50,395 bases of DNA. Source: an uncultured Flavobacteriaceae bacterium. GTDB taxonomy: Bacteria > Bacteroidota > Bacteroidia > Flavobacteriales > Flavobacteriaceae. Location of the stretch: positions 1 through 50,395 of the forward strand of contig CASIAE010000017.1 in NCBI GenBank assembly GCA_949372605.1, given 5' to 3'. Made by a program: the position numbers and the translations under genes. The notes under the pieces are model-generated. The model ran no database searches. It worked only from the letters and a program-made list of their open reading frames with translations, and was not told where the DNA came from. Position 1 is the stretch's first letter, and each line of letters opens with the position of its first letter. Positions 26,160 to 35,293 of the stretch are shown here, piece after piece.

Positions 26160-27431
26160 ATGAAGTTTACAGGTATTGGTCTTGTATTTCTCTTTTTCTT
26201 TGTTTTTTTTTCTTGCGAAACGGAGGAGACTTACAGTGATTTTCTGGATTCTAAAGATCCAATTGTGGATGTGCCGAAAATGCCTGTCGATTTCACAGTA
26301 ACAGAAACGACAACAAAAACTCTTTGCATCGATGGTTTTGCAGGAGAGTATCCTTGTAATGGATATGATTTAATGGCGCGAATCCCTCTTTATATATTTA
26401 AAAGTGAAGAAGCGAATGACAGTTGGGGTTGGACAGATTCAGATACAGCTAAAGAATATGCCATTATTGGGCTAAACGATGGCACCGGTTTTGTTGACAT
26501 ATCCGACCCGGTAAACCCAGTTTATTTGGGAAAACTTCCCACGGCAACAGAGTCTAGTTCATGGCGAGATATAAAGGTCTACAAAAACTATGCTTACATT
26601 GTCAGTGAAGCCAAAGATCACGGTGTTCAAGTTTTTGATTTAACAAAACTTCGTGGATTAAAATCTGAGCAAAATTTCACTTCAGATGGTGTTGTAAATA
26701 TCGTCAAAAGTGCGCATAATATTTTTATAAATGAAGAAAGTGGCTTTGGTTACGTCGTCGGAACTAATCGTGAAAATAAATACGACGGGGGCGTTTATTT
26801 TTTAGACTTAGCGGATCCACTAAATCCACTAATTGTTGGGGGTTATGGTGAGCGAGGGTATACGCATGACGCCCAAATAGTAAATTACAAAGGTCCTGAT
26901 ACTGATTATTTAGGAAAGGAAATCTATATAGGATCAAACGAATCCAATATTATCATTCTTGATGTGACAGATAAAAAAAAACCAACCTTTATTGCTTCTA
27001 TTGTTTACCAAAACCTTGTTTATACCCACCAAGGATGGTTTACAGAAGATCAGCGTTTTTTTATTATGGGTGATGAAGGGGATGAATATACATTTGGAGG
27101 AAGAACCCGTTCTCTGGTCTTTGACTTGGAGGACTTGGACAATCCTGTTTTACACTTTAGTTATCTGGGGGCAACCAATGCCATTGACCATAATGGGTAT
27201 GTCATCAATGATTTGCTTTATTTGGCAAACTATACCGCTGGAATCAGAGTCATTGATGTTAAAAGCGTTGAAAACAAACAAATGTCAGAGGTGGGATATT
27301 TTGATACTTATCCAAAAGATAATTCAAGTATTTTTGCTGGAGTATGGAATGTCTATCCGTTTTTTGAAAGCGGAGTGATCCTCATAAGTGATTTAAATAA
27401 GGGTTTGTTTTTAGTTAAAAAATCAGAATAG
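26160..27431 (+). CDS. choice-of-anchor B / LVIVD-repeat lipoprotein
   Basis: 423 residues. A signal peptide ends at a lipobox-like VFFSC (Cys19). It contains repeated beta-propeller-like units (GTGFVDISDPVNPVYLGKL, GVYFLDLADPLNPLIVGG, NIIILDVTDKKKPTFIAS, GIRVIDVKSVENKQMSEVG), the LVIVD repeat, and the features THDAQIVNYKGPD and GKEIYIGSNE of the choice-of-anchor B family. The propeller is probably outside the cell or in the periplasm; the ligand is unknown. Its stop overlaps the next start by 1 nt. Confidence 0.85.
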   Translation: MKFTGIGLVFLFFFVFFSCETEETYSDFLDSKDPIVDVPKMPVDFTVTETTTKTLCIDGFAGEYPCNGYDLMARIPLYIFKSEEANDSWGWTDSDTAKEYAIIGLNDGTGFVDISDPVNPVYLGKLPTATESSSWRDIKVYKNYAYIVSEAKDHGVQVFDLTKLRGLKSEQNFTSDGVVNIVKSAHNIFINEESGFGYVVGTNRENKYDGGVYFLDLADPLNPLIVGGYGERGYTHDAQIVNYKGPDTDYLGKEIYIGSNESNIIILDVTDKKKPTFIASIVYQNLVYTHQGWFTEDQRFFIMGDEGDEYTFGGRTRSLVFDLEDLDNPVLHFSYLGATNAIDHNGYVINDLLYLANYTAGIRVIDVKSVENKQMSEVGYFDTYPKDNSSIFAGVWNVYPFFESGVILISDLNKGLFLVKKSE

Positions 27432-28771
27432 TGTTTAAAAAAACAACTGTATTTGGTCTAATACTTCTTCTAATAAATTGCGACAGCGACCTTATTACCA
27501 ATTGGAAAGTTCCAGAACTCTTTAAGGGAGAATTGGCATGGGTTAAAGTCTATGGAGGTAGTAATGAAGACATTGCAAAATCCATCATCAGTCTATCCGA
27601 AGGAGGTTTTGCAGTCATTGGAAACTCTAATAGCACTGATGGAGATTTTTCTGAAAAAACGAGCGCTGATCGTGATTTGTTTTTGATGAAATTGAAAGAT
27701 GACGGTTCGCTTTTATGGAAAAAAATCTATGGAGGCTCGGGAGACGATCTCGGGAATTCACTTTTGCAAACTCCAGATGGCGGTTTTGTATTGTTGGGTT
27801 ACAGAAGCAGTCATGACGGAGACGTCAACCCCACTAAAGGATTTCATGACAATTGGATTTTGAAAGTGGATAAATCAGGAAATATAGAATGGCAAAATAC
27901 TTATGGCTTTAAAGGTCACGACCATGCATATAATGTAATTTCAACTGCTGATGGCGGTTATTTTTTCAATGGTTTTTTAGATGTTACCGCTTCTGGTGGA
28001 GAAGGGAACGACGGAAGAAGTGCCATTAGAAACAGGCATGGCGCTGGAGAGTTTTGGTGTCACAAGCTAGATGCTAATGGCAACCTCGAATGGCGGCGCT
28101 ATTTTGGAGGAACCAGCAATGACAGATCCTACGATTCACTTCAGACAACTGATGGAGATTTTTTGATGGTTGGAGTTTCAGAAAGTGATGATGTTGATAT
28201 TTCTAATAACAAAGGAAGTTATGATGTTTGGGCAGTGATGATTAATGCTGAAGGAGAAATGCTGTGGGAAAAATCTTTTGGAGGGAGTTTAATTGATAAA
28301 GCCTTTGGAGTTATTGAAGATTTTGAAGGTAATTTTAAAATTATTGGGAATAGTTTTAGTCAGGGCCAAGACATTAAAAACCCCAAAGGAGAATCCGATG
28401 TTTTACAACTCACAATTGATAGCTCTGGAAACCTAATCCGGTCTTTAAACTTTGGTGGATCTGAATTTGATTTGGGAAAGTCATTGGTCGAAGGTTATGA
28501 TGGATATTTATTTTTAACGGGTTATTCAAGAAGTTCTGATGGGGATTTTTCTTTAAATGCTGGAGAAAATGATATTTTTTTGATGCAAATTCACCCCAAT
28601 GGTACAGTTCTAAAATCCCTTACATTGGGAGGGAATGGCGAGGATTTCGCAAATGATTTATTAAAAATACCAAGTGGCAGTGTCTTGGTCGTGGGTCAGA
28701 GTAACAGTCTTGACAATCCCCTCATAAAGAATAAAGGAAACACAGATATTGTTATTGCTAAATGGGAATAG
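27431..28771 (+). CDS. lipoprotein with seven beta-propeller repeats
   Basis: 446 residues, start GTG overlapping the previous stop (TAGTG). The lipobox is LLINC (Cys17). Seven units of about 55-65 residues begin with the pattern W.K.(Y/F)GG...D.A (at about 36, 95, 153, 218, 275, 335 and 394) and carry DGG(F/Y)...G.S.S.DGD. Seven units fit one seven-bladed propeller. It resembles cell-surface delta-60-type repeat proteins of Bacteroidetes. Translational coupling suggests it works with the preceding lipoprotein. Function unknown. Confidence 0.75.
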   Translation: MFKKTTVFGLILLLINCDSDLITNWKVPELFKGELAWVKVYGGSNEDIAKSIISLSEGGFAVIGNSNSTDGDFSEKTSADRDLFLMKLKDDGSLLWKKIYGGSGDDLGNSLLQTPDGGFVLLGYRSSHDGDVNPTKGFHDNWILKVDKSGNIEWQNTYGFKGHDHAYNVISTADGGYFFNGFLDVTASGGEGNDGRSAIRNRHGAGEFWCHKLDANGNLEWRRYFGGTSNDRSYDSLQTTDGDFLMVGVSESDDVDISNNKGSYDVWAVMINAEGEMLWEKSFGGSLIDKAFGVIEDFEGNFKIIGNSFSQGQDIKNPKGESDVLQLTIDSSGNLIRSLNFGGSEFDLGKSLVEGYDGYLFLTGYSRSSDGDFSLNAGENDIFLMQIHPNGTVLKSLTLGGNGEDFANDLLKIPSGSVLVVGQSNSLDNPLIKNKGNTDIVIAKWE

Positions 28772-28835
28772 GTTTTTAATAATTTCACTATCAATAGAAT
28801 TGATAATTAATCTAAATAAATGTAATCAAATTGGC

Positions 28836-28843
28836 TATATTTG
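28836..28843 (+). promoter_or_regulatory. SUF operon promoter (-7 element)
   Basis: TATATTTG is an exact TAnnTTTG match, 27 nt before the first SUF gene. No -33 TTG is seen at the standard distance. I see no obvious Fur or IscR-type site nearby. Confidence 0.45.
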
Positions 28844-28870
28844 TACTGATTGTAAATAATCCATTATCTC

Positions 28871-29200
28871 ATGATCAAAGTTTCAAAAAGTGCTCGCAAA
28901 AAAGTCTCTCAATTAATGGAGGAAGACGGCTTTAGCCCTGTACAAGATTTTGTTCGTGTTGGGGTTAAGAGTGGCGGATGTTCCGGACTTTCTTATGACC
29001 TCACTTTCGATAAATCTAAAGCCGAGGAAGACCGTCTTTTCGAAGACAATAAAGTCAAGATTTTAGTTGACAAAAAAAGCCTTTTGTACCTATTGGGGAC
29101 TACGTTAGAATACTCAGGAGGATTAAATGGAAAAGGATTTGTATTTAACAATCCAAACGCACAGAGAACCTGTGGGTGCGGAGAAAGTTTTTCTTTGTAA
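28871..29200 (+). CDS. SufA/IscA-type iron-sulfur cluster carrier
   Basis: 109 residues. An A-type carrier with Cys37 (VKSGGCSGL) and the C-terminal pair Cys101 and Cys103 (TCGCGESFSL), which hold a [2Fe-2S] or [4Fe-4S] cluster for transfer to target proteins. It is the first gene of the SUF operon. Whether it is closest to SufA, IscA or ErpA cannot be told from sequence. Confidence 0.93.
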   Translation: MIKVSKSARKKVSQLMEEDGFSPVQDFVRVGVKSGGCSGLSYDLTFDKSKAEEDRLFEDNKVKILVDKKSLLYLLGTTLEYSGGLNGKGFVFNNPNAQRTCGCGESFSL

Positions 29201-29218
29201 AAACAACACAAAAAAACG

Positions 29219-30664
29219 ATGGCTTATACTGAGGAAGAACTCAAGAAAGAATTAGAGACCAAAGAATATGAATATGGTTTCTATACAGACATTGACTCCG
29301 AAACTTTCCCGATTGGATTGAGTGAAGAGATAGTCGAAAGAATATCTGCTAAAAAAAACGAGCCAAAATGGATGACCCAATGGCGTTTAGAAGCATTCCG
29401 AGCTTGGAAAAAAATGGACGAACCTGATTGGGCAAATGTCCATTATAAAAAGCCTGACTTTCAAGCAATATCCTATTATTCGGCACCCTTAAAAAAAGAT
29501 AAATACGAAAGTATTGATGAGGTTGATCCTGAATTACTCGCCACTTTTGAAAAGTTAGGGATCTCTCTAGACGAGCAAAAGAAATTGGCAGGAGTTGCTG
29601 TGGATATTGTTGTAGATTCAGTTTCTGTAGCAACTACTTTTAAAAAGACGTTGGGCGAAAAAGGAATTATATTTTGCTCAATTTCAGAAGCGATTCAGGA
29701 CCATCCTGAATTGGTTAAAAAGTATATTGGAAGTGTTATTCCTGTTAAGGATAACTTTTATGCTGCACTCAATTCGGCGGTATTCTCCGACGGTTCATTC
29801 TGTTATATCCCAAAAGGAGTACGTTGTCCGATGGAATTGTCTACCTATTTCAGGATAAATCAGGCCGGTACCGGTCAATTTGAAAGAACTTTGGTTATCG
29901 CAGATGAATCGAGTTATGTAAGTTACCTTGAAGGGTGTACTGCTCCTTCTAGAGATGAAAATCAGCTGCATGCTGCTGTGGTAGAGCTCGTTGCTTTGGA
30001 TCATTCCGAAATAAAATATTCAACCGTTCAGAACTGGTACCCTGGAGGAAAAGATGGTGTTGGAGGTGTTTACAATTTTGTAACCAAAAGAGGTATTTGT
30101 CACACCCATTCTAAAATATCTTGGACGCAGGTTGAAACAGGTTCAGCTGTTACTTGGAAATATCCTTCTTGTATACTCAAAGGGGATCATTCTATAGGAG
30201 AATTTTATTCTATTGCATTGACCAATAATTATCAGCAAGCTGATACCGGAACCAAAATGATTCACCTTGGTAAAAACACAAAAAGTACGATCATTTCTAA
30301 AGGTATTTCTGCAGGGAAATCTCAAAATAGCTATCGAGGTTTAGTACAGGTGCATCCTCGCGCAATCAATGCTCGAAATTTTTCTCAGTGTGATTCTCTA
30401 TTAATGGGGAATGATTGCGGTGCTCACACCTTTCCTTACATAGAGGTGAGAAATAACTCTGCTCAAATCGAGCACGAAGCGACTACTAGTAAAATCGGTG
30501 AAGACCAAGTTTTTTATTGTAACCAAAGAGGAATTGATCCTGAAAAGGCAATTGCTTTGATTGTAAACGGTTTTAGTAAAGAAGTATTAAATAAGCTGCC
30601 CATGGAATTTGCCGTGGAAGCACAAAAATTATTAGAAATCTCATTAGAGGGATCCGTAGGATAA
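29219..30664 (+). CDS. sufB: Fe-S assembly scaffold protein SufB
   Basis: 481 residues, normal length. It has [20 protein letters not shown] and the C-terminal beta-helix region ([31 protein letters not shown]). With SufC and SufD it forms the SufBC2D scaffold on which clusters are built from SufS/SufE sulfur. It lies 18 nt after the A-type carrier and 10 nt before sufC. Confidence 0.97.
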   Translation: MAYTEEELKKELETKEYEYGFYTDIDSETFPIGLSEEIVERISAKKNEPKWMTQWRLEAFRAWKKMDEPDWANVHYKKPDFQAISYYSAPLKKDKYESIDEVDPELLATFEKLGISLDEQKKLAGVAVDIVVDSVSVATTFKKTLGEKGIIFCSISEAIQDHPELVKKYIGSVIPVKDNFYAALNSAVFSDGSFCYIPKGVRCPMELSTYFRINQAGTGQFERTLVIADESSYVSYLEGCTAPSRDENQLHAAVVELVALDHSEIKYSTVQNWYPGGKDGVGGVYNFVTKRGICHTHSKISWTQVETGSAVTWKYPSCILKGDHSIGEFYSIALTNNYQQADTGTKMIHLGKNTKSTIISKGISAGKSQNSYRGLVQVHPRAINARNFSQCDSLLMGNDCGAHTFPYIEVRNNSAQIEHEATTSKIGEDQVFYCNQRGIDPEKAIALIVNGFSKEVLNKLPMEFAVEAQKLLEISLEGSVG

Positions 30665-30674
30665 ATCAAAAAGT

Positions 30675-31421
30675 ATGATCACAATTGAAAACCTTCATGC
30701 TCAAGTAGAAGGCAAAAAAATATTAAATGGAATTGATTTTGATGTAAAGCCAGGAGAAGTTCACGCAATCATGGGACCAAATGGTTCTGGAAAAAGCACA
30801 CTTTCTTCTGTAATTGCAGGTCACCATGACTATGAAGTAACAGAAGGTACGATGCTGTTAGAAGGCGAAGACCTCTCCGAGATGAATGCTGAAGAGCGCG
30901 CTCACAATGGAATTTTTCTTTCCTTTCAATACCCAGTGGAAATCCCTGGCGTAAGTGTTACCAACTTTATCAAAACAGCCATCAATGCAAATAGAAAAGC
31001 GCATGGATTAGAAAACATGCCGGCGAATGAAATGCTTAAAAAAATTAGAGAAAAATCAGCATTACTTGAAATTGATTCTCGTTTTCTTTCACGTTCCTTA
31101 AATGAAGGTTTTTCAGGAGGAGAGAAAAAACGAAATGAAATTTTTCAGATGGCCATGCTAGAGCCAAAGCTTTCAATACTTGATGAAACTGACTCTGGAT
31201 TGGACATTGATGCCTTGAAAATTGTCGCCAATGGTGTCAATAAATTAAGGAGTAAAAACAATGCAATTGTTGTAATCACTCACTATCAAAGACTATTAGA
31301 ATATATCGTCCCTGATTTTGTACACGTCATTTTTGACGGTAAAATTGTGAAATCGGGAACTAAAGATTTGGCACTAGAATTAGAAGCCAAAGGATATGAT
31401 TGGATAAAAGAATTGGCTTAA
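30675..31421 (+). CDS. sufC: Fe-S assembly ATPase SufC
   Basis: 248 residues. ABC-type ATPase with Walker A GPNGSGKST, signature FSGGEKKRNE and Walker B ILDETDSGLDIDAL. It drives conformational change in SufB and SufD. It ends 5 nt before the sufD start. Confidence 0.97.
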   Translation: MITIENLHAQVEGKKILNGIDFDVKPGEVHAIMGPNGSGKSTLSSVIAGHHDYEVTEGTMLLEGEDLSEMNAEERAHNGIFLSFQYPVEIPGVSVTNFIKTAINANRKAHGLENMPANEMLKKIREKSALLEIDSRFLSRSLNEGFSGGEKKRNEIFQMAMLEPKLSILDETDSGLDIDALKIVANGVNKLRSKNNAIVVITHYQRLLEYIVPDFVHVIFDGKIVKSGTKDLALELEAKGYDWIKELA

Positions 31422-31426
31422 TCTAT

Positions 31427-32743
31427 ATGGATTTTCAAGAAAAACTATTAGCATCACATATCGCGTTTGAAGAAGAAATTGATCTTACTGATCCCATTCA
31501 TCAACTGCGAATCGATTCCTTAGAGACTTTTGAGGCGAAGGGGTTTCCAACTCGTAAAGATGAAGATTGGAAATATACTTCTCTCAATACATTAATTAGA
31601 AAGGATTATGCCTTATTTCCAAAAGCGGAAACAAGTATAGATTTACAAAAAGTTAAAAAATATTTTCTTTACGAAATCGACACCTATAAGGTGGTTTTTA
31701 TAGATGGTGTTTACAGCCCATTTCTTTCAAACACAACTCATGACGGGTTGGATGTTTGTTTAATGTCAGCGGCACTTACAAAATCAAAGTACAGAGATTT
31801 AATTAATACGTATTTTAATAAAATCGCAAACCAAGGAGACAGTCTCACTTGCTTAAACACCTCCTATACGCGAGAGGGAGCCTATGTTTATATTCCCAAA
31901 GAGACGGTGGCTGAAAAGCCAATTGAAATAATACATTTTTCTACAGGAGAAGAAAAATCACTTTGGTTGCAGCCTAGAAACTTGATTGTAGTCGATCAAA
32001 ATGCTCAGGTACAGATAATAGAACGCCATCAGAGCCTTAAAGAACATGATGTCGTCACCAACTCGGTTACTGAAATCTATGCGCATCAGGATGCACTTCT
32101 TGACTATTATAAAATACAGAATGACTTGACATCTGCTTCTTTGATTGACAATACTTATATTTCTCAAGATAAAAATAGTAATGTTAAAGTACACACCTTT
32201 TCATTAGGTGGAAAATTGATTCGTAATAATCTCAATTTTTATCACAAGGGAGAGCATTGCGACTCTACGTTAAAAGGAATAACCATTCTTGAAGAAAAAC
32301 AACATGTTGATCATTTTACTTTAGTAGATCATTCTCAGCCAAATTGTGAAAGTCATCAAGACTACAAAGGCGTTTTTACGGGAAAATCTAAAGGCGTTTT
32401 TAATGGAAAAATATTTGTTGATAGATTGGCTCAAAAAACAAATGCTTTCCAGCAGAATAACAACATCCTTTTGGATGATAAAGCTACAGTGAACACTAAG
32501 CCACAGCTCGAAATATTTGCTGACGATGTTAAATGTTCTCATGGATGTACTGTGGGCCAACTAGACAATGATGCTTTATTTTACCTACGCTCTCGTGGGA
32601 TTCCTGAGAAAGAAGCTAAAGCTTTGATGACCTATGCTTTTGCAAATAATGTACTGGAGAGTGTAGAAATTCCAATTCTTAAAAAAAGGATTAATCTTTT
32701 GATTGCTAATAAATTAGGAGTTAATTTAGGATTAGGTTTATAA
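31427..32743 (+). CDS. sufD: Fe-S assembly protein SufD
   Basis: 438 residues from ATG at 31427, which avoids overlap with sufC. SufB-related fold: RKDEDWKYTSL near the N-terminus, and the C-terminal KCSHGCTVGQLDNDALFYLRSRGI. It is the heteromeric partner of SufB. sufS follows directly, with no gap between the stop and the next ATG. Confidence 0.95.
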   Translation: MDFQEKLLASHIAFEEEIDLTDPIHQLRIDSLETFEAKGFPTRKDEDWKYTSLNTLIRKDYALFPKAETSIDLQKVKKYFLYEIDTYKVVFIDGVYSPFLSNTTHDGLDVCLMSAALTKSKYRDLINTYFNKIANQGDSLTCLNTSYTREGAYVYIPKETVAEKPIEIIHFSTGEEKSLWLQPRNLIVVDQNAQVQIIERHQSLKEHDVVTNSVTEIYAHQDALLDYYKIQNDLTSASLIDNTYISQDKNSNVKVHTFSLGGKLIRNNLNFYHKGEHCDSTLKGITILEEKQHVDHFTLVDHSQPNCESHQDYKGVFTGKSKGVFNGKIFVDRLAQKTNAFQQNNNILLDDKATVNTKPQLEIFADDVKCSHGCTVGQLDNDALFYLRSRGIPEKEAKALMTYAFANNVLESVEIPILKKRINLLIANKLGVNLGLGL

Positions 32744-33958
32744 ATGATAGATGTAAAAAAAATAAGAAAAGACTTTCCCATTCTTGAGCGACAAGTAAAT
32801 GGCTATCCTTTGGTTTATTTTGATAATGCAGCTACGTCTCAAACCCCAATTCAAGTAATCGACACCATTGTTGATTATTATAAAAACTACAACGCAAATA
32901 TCCACCGTGGGGTGCACAGCCTTAGTCAAGAAGCAACGGATTCATATGAAGCGGCCAGACAAAAAATCCAGTCTCATTTTAATGCCGCTCACCCTTATGA
33001 GATTATTTTCACCTCAGGAACAACCCACAGCATCAATATCATTGCCAGTGGATATTCTGAGCTTTTAAAAGCAGGAGACGAACTTCTTGTTTCTGCTTTA
33101 GAACACCACTCAAATATTGTTCCTTGGCAAATGCTTTGCGAGCGAACGGGTGCAATTCTGAAAGTGATTTCCATGGATGAACAAGGTGTTTTAATCCTTG
33201 ACGAACTAGATAAATTACTTTCTGATAAAACCAAACTGGTTTTTGTAAATCATGTTTCCAATGCGTTAGGAACGGTCAATCCCATTGCTGAAATCATTGA
33301 AAAAGTACATGCAGTAGGTGCTGAGGTTTTAGTTGATGGTGCGCAAGCATCTCCACACATTCAAGCGGATGTTCAGTCTTTAAACGTCGATTATTATGTC
33401 ACTTCTGCTCATAAACTGTGTGGCCCTACTGGAGTCGGTATGCTTTTCGGAAAACAAGTAGCATTGGAGAAACTACCACCCTATCAAGGAGGGGGAGAGA
33501 TGATCGCTGAGGTTACTTTTGAAAAGACCACCTATGCCGGTTTGCCTCACAAATTTGAAGCAGGAACGCCAAACATTTCTGGTGTAATTGCTTTTGGAGC
33601 TGCCTTAGACTATATGAACAGTATTGGGATGGAAAATATAGCAGCCTATGAAGAAGAGTTACTGGTTTATGGAACCAAAGAACTTATGAAAATCCCGAGT
33701 TTAAAAATATATGGAGAGGCTGCTCATAAAACCGCGGTAATCTCTTTCAATGTTGGAACGATTCATCCCTATGACATTGGAAGTATTCTAGACAAAATGG
33801 GGATCGCTGTCAGAACGGGACATCACTGCGCTCAACCGATAATGGATTTTTATAAAATCCCTGGAACAGTTCGAGCTTCCTTTTCTTTTTACAATACTTT
33901 CGAAGAAATTGATTTGATGGTTGTTGCCTTAAAAAAGGCGATTACCATGTTACAATAA
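32744..33958 (+). CDS. sufS: cysteine desulfurase SufS (class II)
   Basis: 404 residues. PLP enzyme with Lys224 (SAHKLCGPTG) and the active-site Cys362 (RTGHHCAQPI). It releases sulfur from cysteine as a persulfide for cluster assembly. ALEHHSNIVPW also matches the family. It directly abuts sufD and is followed 16 nt later by sufE, its sulfur acceptor. Confidence 0.96.
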   Translation: MIDVKKIRKDFPILERQVNGYPLVYFDNAATSQTPIQVIDTIVDYYKNYNANIHRGVHSLSQEATDSYEAARQKIQSHFNAAHPYEIIFTSGTTHSINIIASGYSELLKAGDELLVSALEHHSNIVPWQMLCERTGAILKVISMDEQGVLILDELDKLLSDKTKLVFVNHVSNALGTVNPIAEIIEKVHAVGAEVLVDGAQASPHIQADVQSLNVDYYVTSAHKLCGPTGVGMLFGKQVALEKLPPYQGGGEMIAEVTFEKTTYAGLPHKFEAGTPNISGVIAFGAALDYMNSIGMENIAAYEEELLVYGTKELMKIPSLKIYGEAAHKTAVISFNVGTIHPYDIGSILDKMGIAVRTGHHCAQPIMDFYKIPGTVRASFSFYNTFEEIDLMVVALKKAITMLQ

Positions 33959-33974
33959 ATTATTAATTTTGATT

Positions 33975-34400
33975 ATGGAGACGATTAAAGCAGTTCAAAA
34001 CGATATTATAGAAGAGTTTTCAATGTTTGATGATTGGATGCAGCGGTATGAATACATGATCGAATTGGGAAAATCCTTACCCCTGATTGCTTCTAAATTT
34101 AAGAGCGACGATTACATCATTAAAGGATGTCAAAGTAAGGTTTGGGTGCATGCTGATCTTCAGGGAACAAAATTAATATTCACGGCAGATAGTGATGCCA
34201 TCATAACCAAAGGAATTATTGCAATTTTAATTCGTGCTTATTCTAACCAACATCCAGACGAGATTTTAAATGCAAATAATGATTTCATTGATAAAATTGG
34301 ATTAAAGGAACACCTTTCCCCCACAAGAGCGAATGGTTTGGTCTCGATGATAAAACAAATTAAAATGTATGCCCTGGCATTCAAAACACAATTAAACTAA
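33975..34400 (+). CDS. sufE: SufE sulfur-acceptor protein
   Basis: 141 residues from ATG 33975; the TTG at 33969 only adds two residues. The acceptor Cys52 lies in IIKGCQSKVW, the SufE signature. It takes persulfide sulfur from SufS and raises its activity. Confidence 0.95.
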   Translation: METIKAVQNDIIEEFSMFDDWMQRYEYMIELGKSLPLIASKFKSDDYIIKGCQSKVWVHADLQGTKLIFTADSDAIITKGIIAILIRAYSNQHPDEILNANNDFIDKIGLKEHLSPTRANGLVSMIKQIKMYALAFKTQLN

Positions 34401-34410
34401 CATTAAAATT

Positions 34411-34737
34411 ATGTCAGAAGAAACAATCAGTACGACTGAATTAGGCGATAAAATTTTGTTAGTACTTAAAACCATTTATGACCCTGAAATTCCAGTAGAT
34501 ATATATGAGTTAGGATTAATCTATGACGTTTTTGTTAACGAAGACTTTGATGTTAAAATATTAATGACTTTGACAACGCCCAATTGTCCTGTGGCCGAAA
34601 CCTTACCCCGAGAAGTTGAGGAAAAGGTAAAATCACTCAATGAAGTCAAAGACGCTGAGGTTGAAATCACCTTCGATCCCCCTTGGACTAGAGAATTGAT
34701 GAGTGAAGAGGCAAAATTAGAACTCGGATTTTTATAA
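34411..34737 (+). CDS. sufT: SufT-like MIP18/DUF59 protein
   Basis: 108 residues. DUF59 fold with YDPEIPVDIYELGLIYD near residues 28-44 and the conserved Cys in TTPNCPVAETLP. Such proteins help mature Fe-S proteins and are common in SUF operons. Position and sequence agree well with SufT. Confidence 0.92.
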   Translation: MSEETISTTELGDKILLVLKTIYDPEIPVDIYELGLIYDVFVNEDFDVKILMTLTTPNCPVAETLPREVEEKVKSLNEVKDAEVEITFDPPWTRELMSEEAKLELGFL

Positions 34738-34738
34738 A

Positions 34739-35257
34739 ATGGCTGAGGATATTGTCAATAGAGTTGCTGAAAGTAAATTAATAACAATTGATCTTGAAGA
34801 TTTTTATCCCAATGGGCAACGACATTTTTTTGACATAAGCCAGTGGCTAGATCAAGGGATTATTCTTAGAGAAAAAGATTTTAGACAGCAAGCCAAAAAT
34901 CACAATTGGGAACAGTATCAGGACAGTTATGTTGCAATTGGATGCACTACTGATGCAATCCTTCCTGCATGGGCATCGCTTTTAATCGCGACCCACCTTA
35001 ATCTCATCGCAAAAGATGTTTTTTTAGGAGATAAACCTGATTTAGAAAACCATATTTTCCTTAAAGTGATTGAAGATTTAGACGTTTCTTCTTTTGAAGG
35101 TAAGCCCATTATTGTTAAAGGATGTAGTGAAAAAAAAATCCCCCAAAACGCTTATATTCAATTGTTAGCAAAGCTGCAAGGGGTAGCCAAAAGTATTTTC
35201 TATGGGGAAGCCTGTTCTTCGGTTCCGCTTTGGAAAAAAAAGTTATATAACCGTTAA
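34739..35257 (+). CDS. DUF2480 protein, last gene of the SUF operon
   Basis: 172 residues, starting 1 nt after the sufT stop. It matches the DUF2480 pattern (DLEDFYPNGQR.FFDIS.WL, VAIGC..DAI.P.WA). Three Cys residues stand out: Cys69 (AIGCTTDA), Cys129 (VKGCSEK) and Cys159 (GEACSSVPLWKK). No known enzyme motif is visible. The tight coupling with SufT and the Cys residues suggest an accessory role in Fe-S metabolism, but this is inference from context. Confidence 0.8.
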   Translation: MAEDIVNRVAESKLITIDLEDFYPNGQRHFFDISQWLDQGIILREKDFRQQAKNHNWEQYQDSYVAIGCTTDAILPAWASLLIATHLNLIAKDVFLGDKPDLENHIFLKVIEDLDVSSFEGKPIIVKGCSEKKIPQNAYIQLLAKLQGVAKSIFYGEACSSVPLWKKKLYNR

Positions 35258-35293
35258 CTTCAAAAGGATTATTTTAGAGAATAATTTTAGCCA

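Noticed and set aside
26992-27378. 128-codon frame inside the choice-of-anchor B gene
   Set aside because: Same-strand overlap in another frame of a gene with clear repeats; no independent signal.
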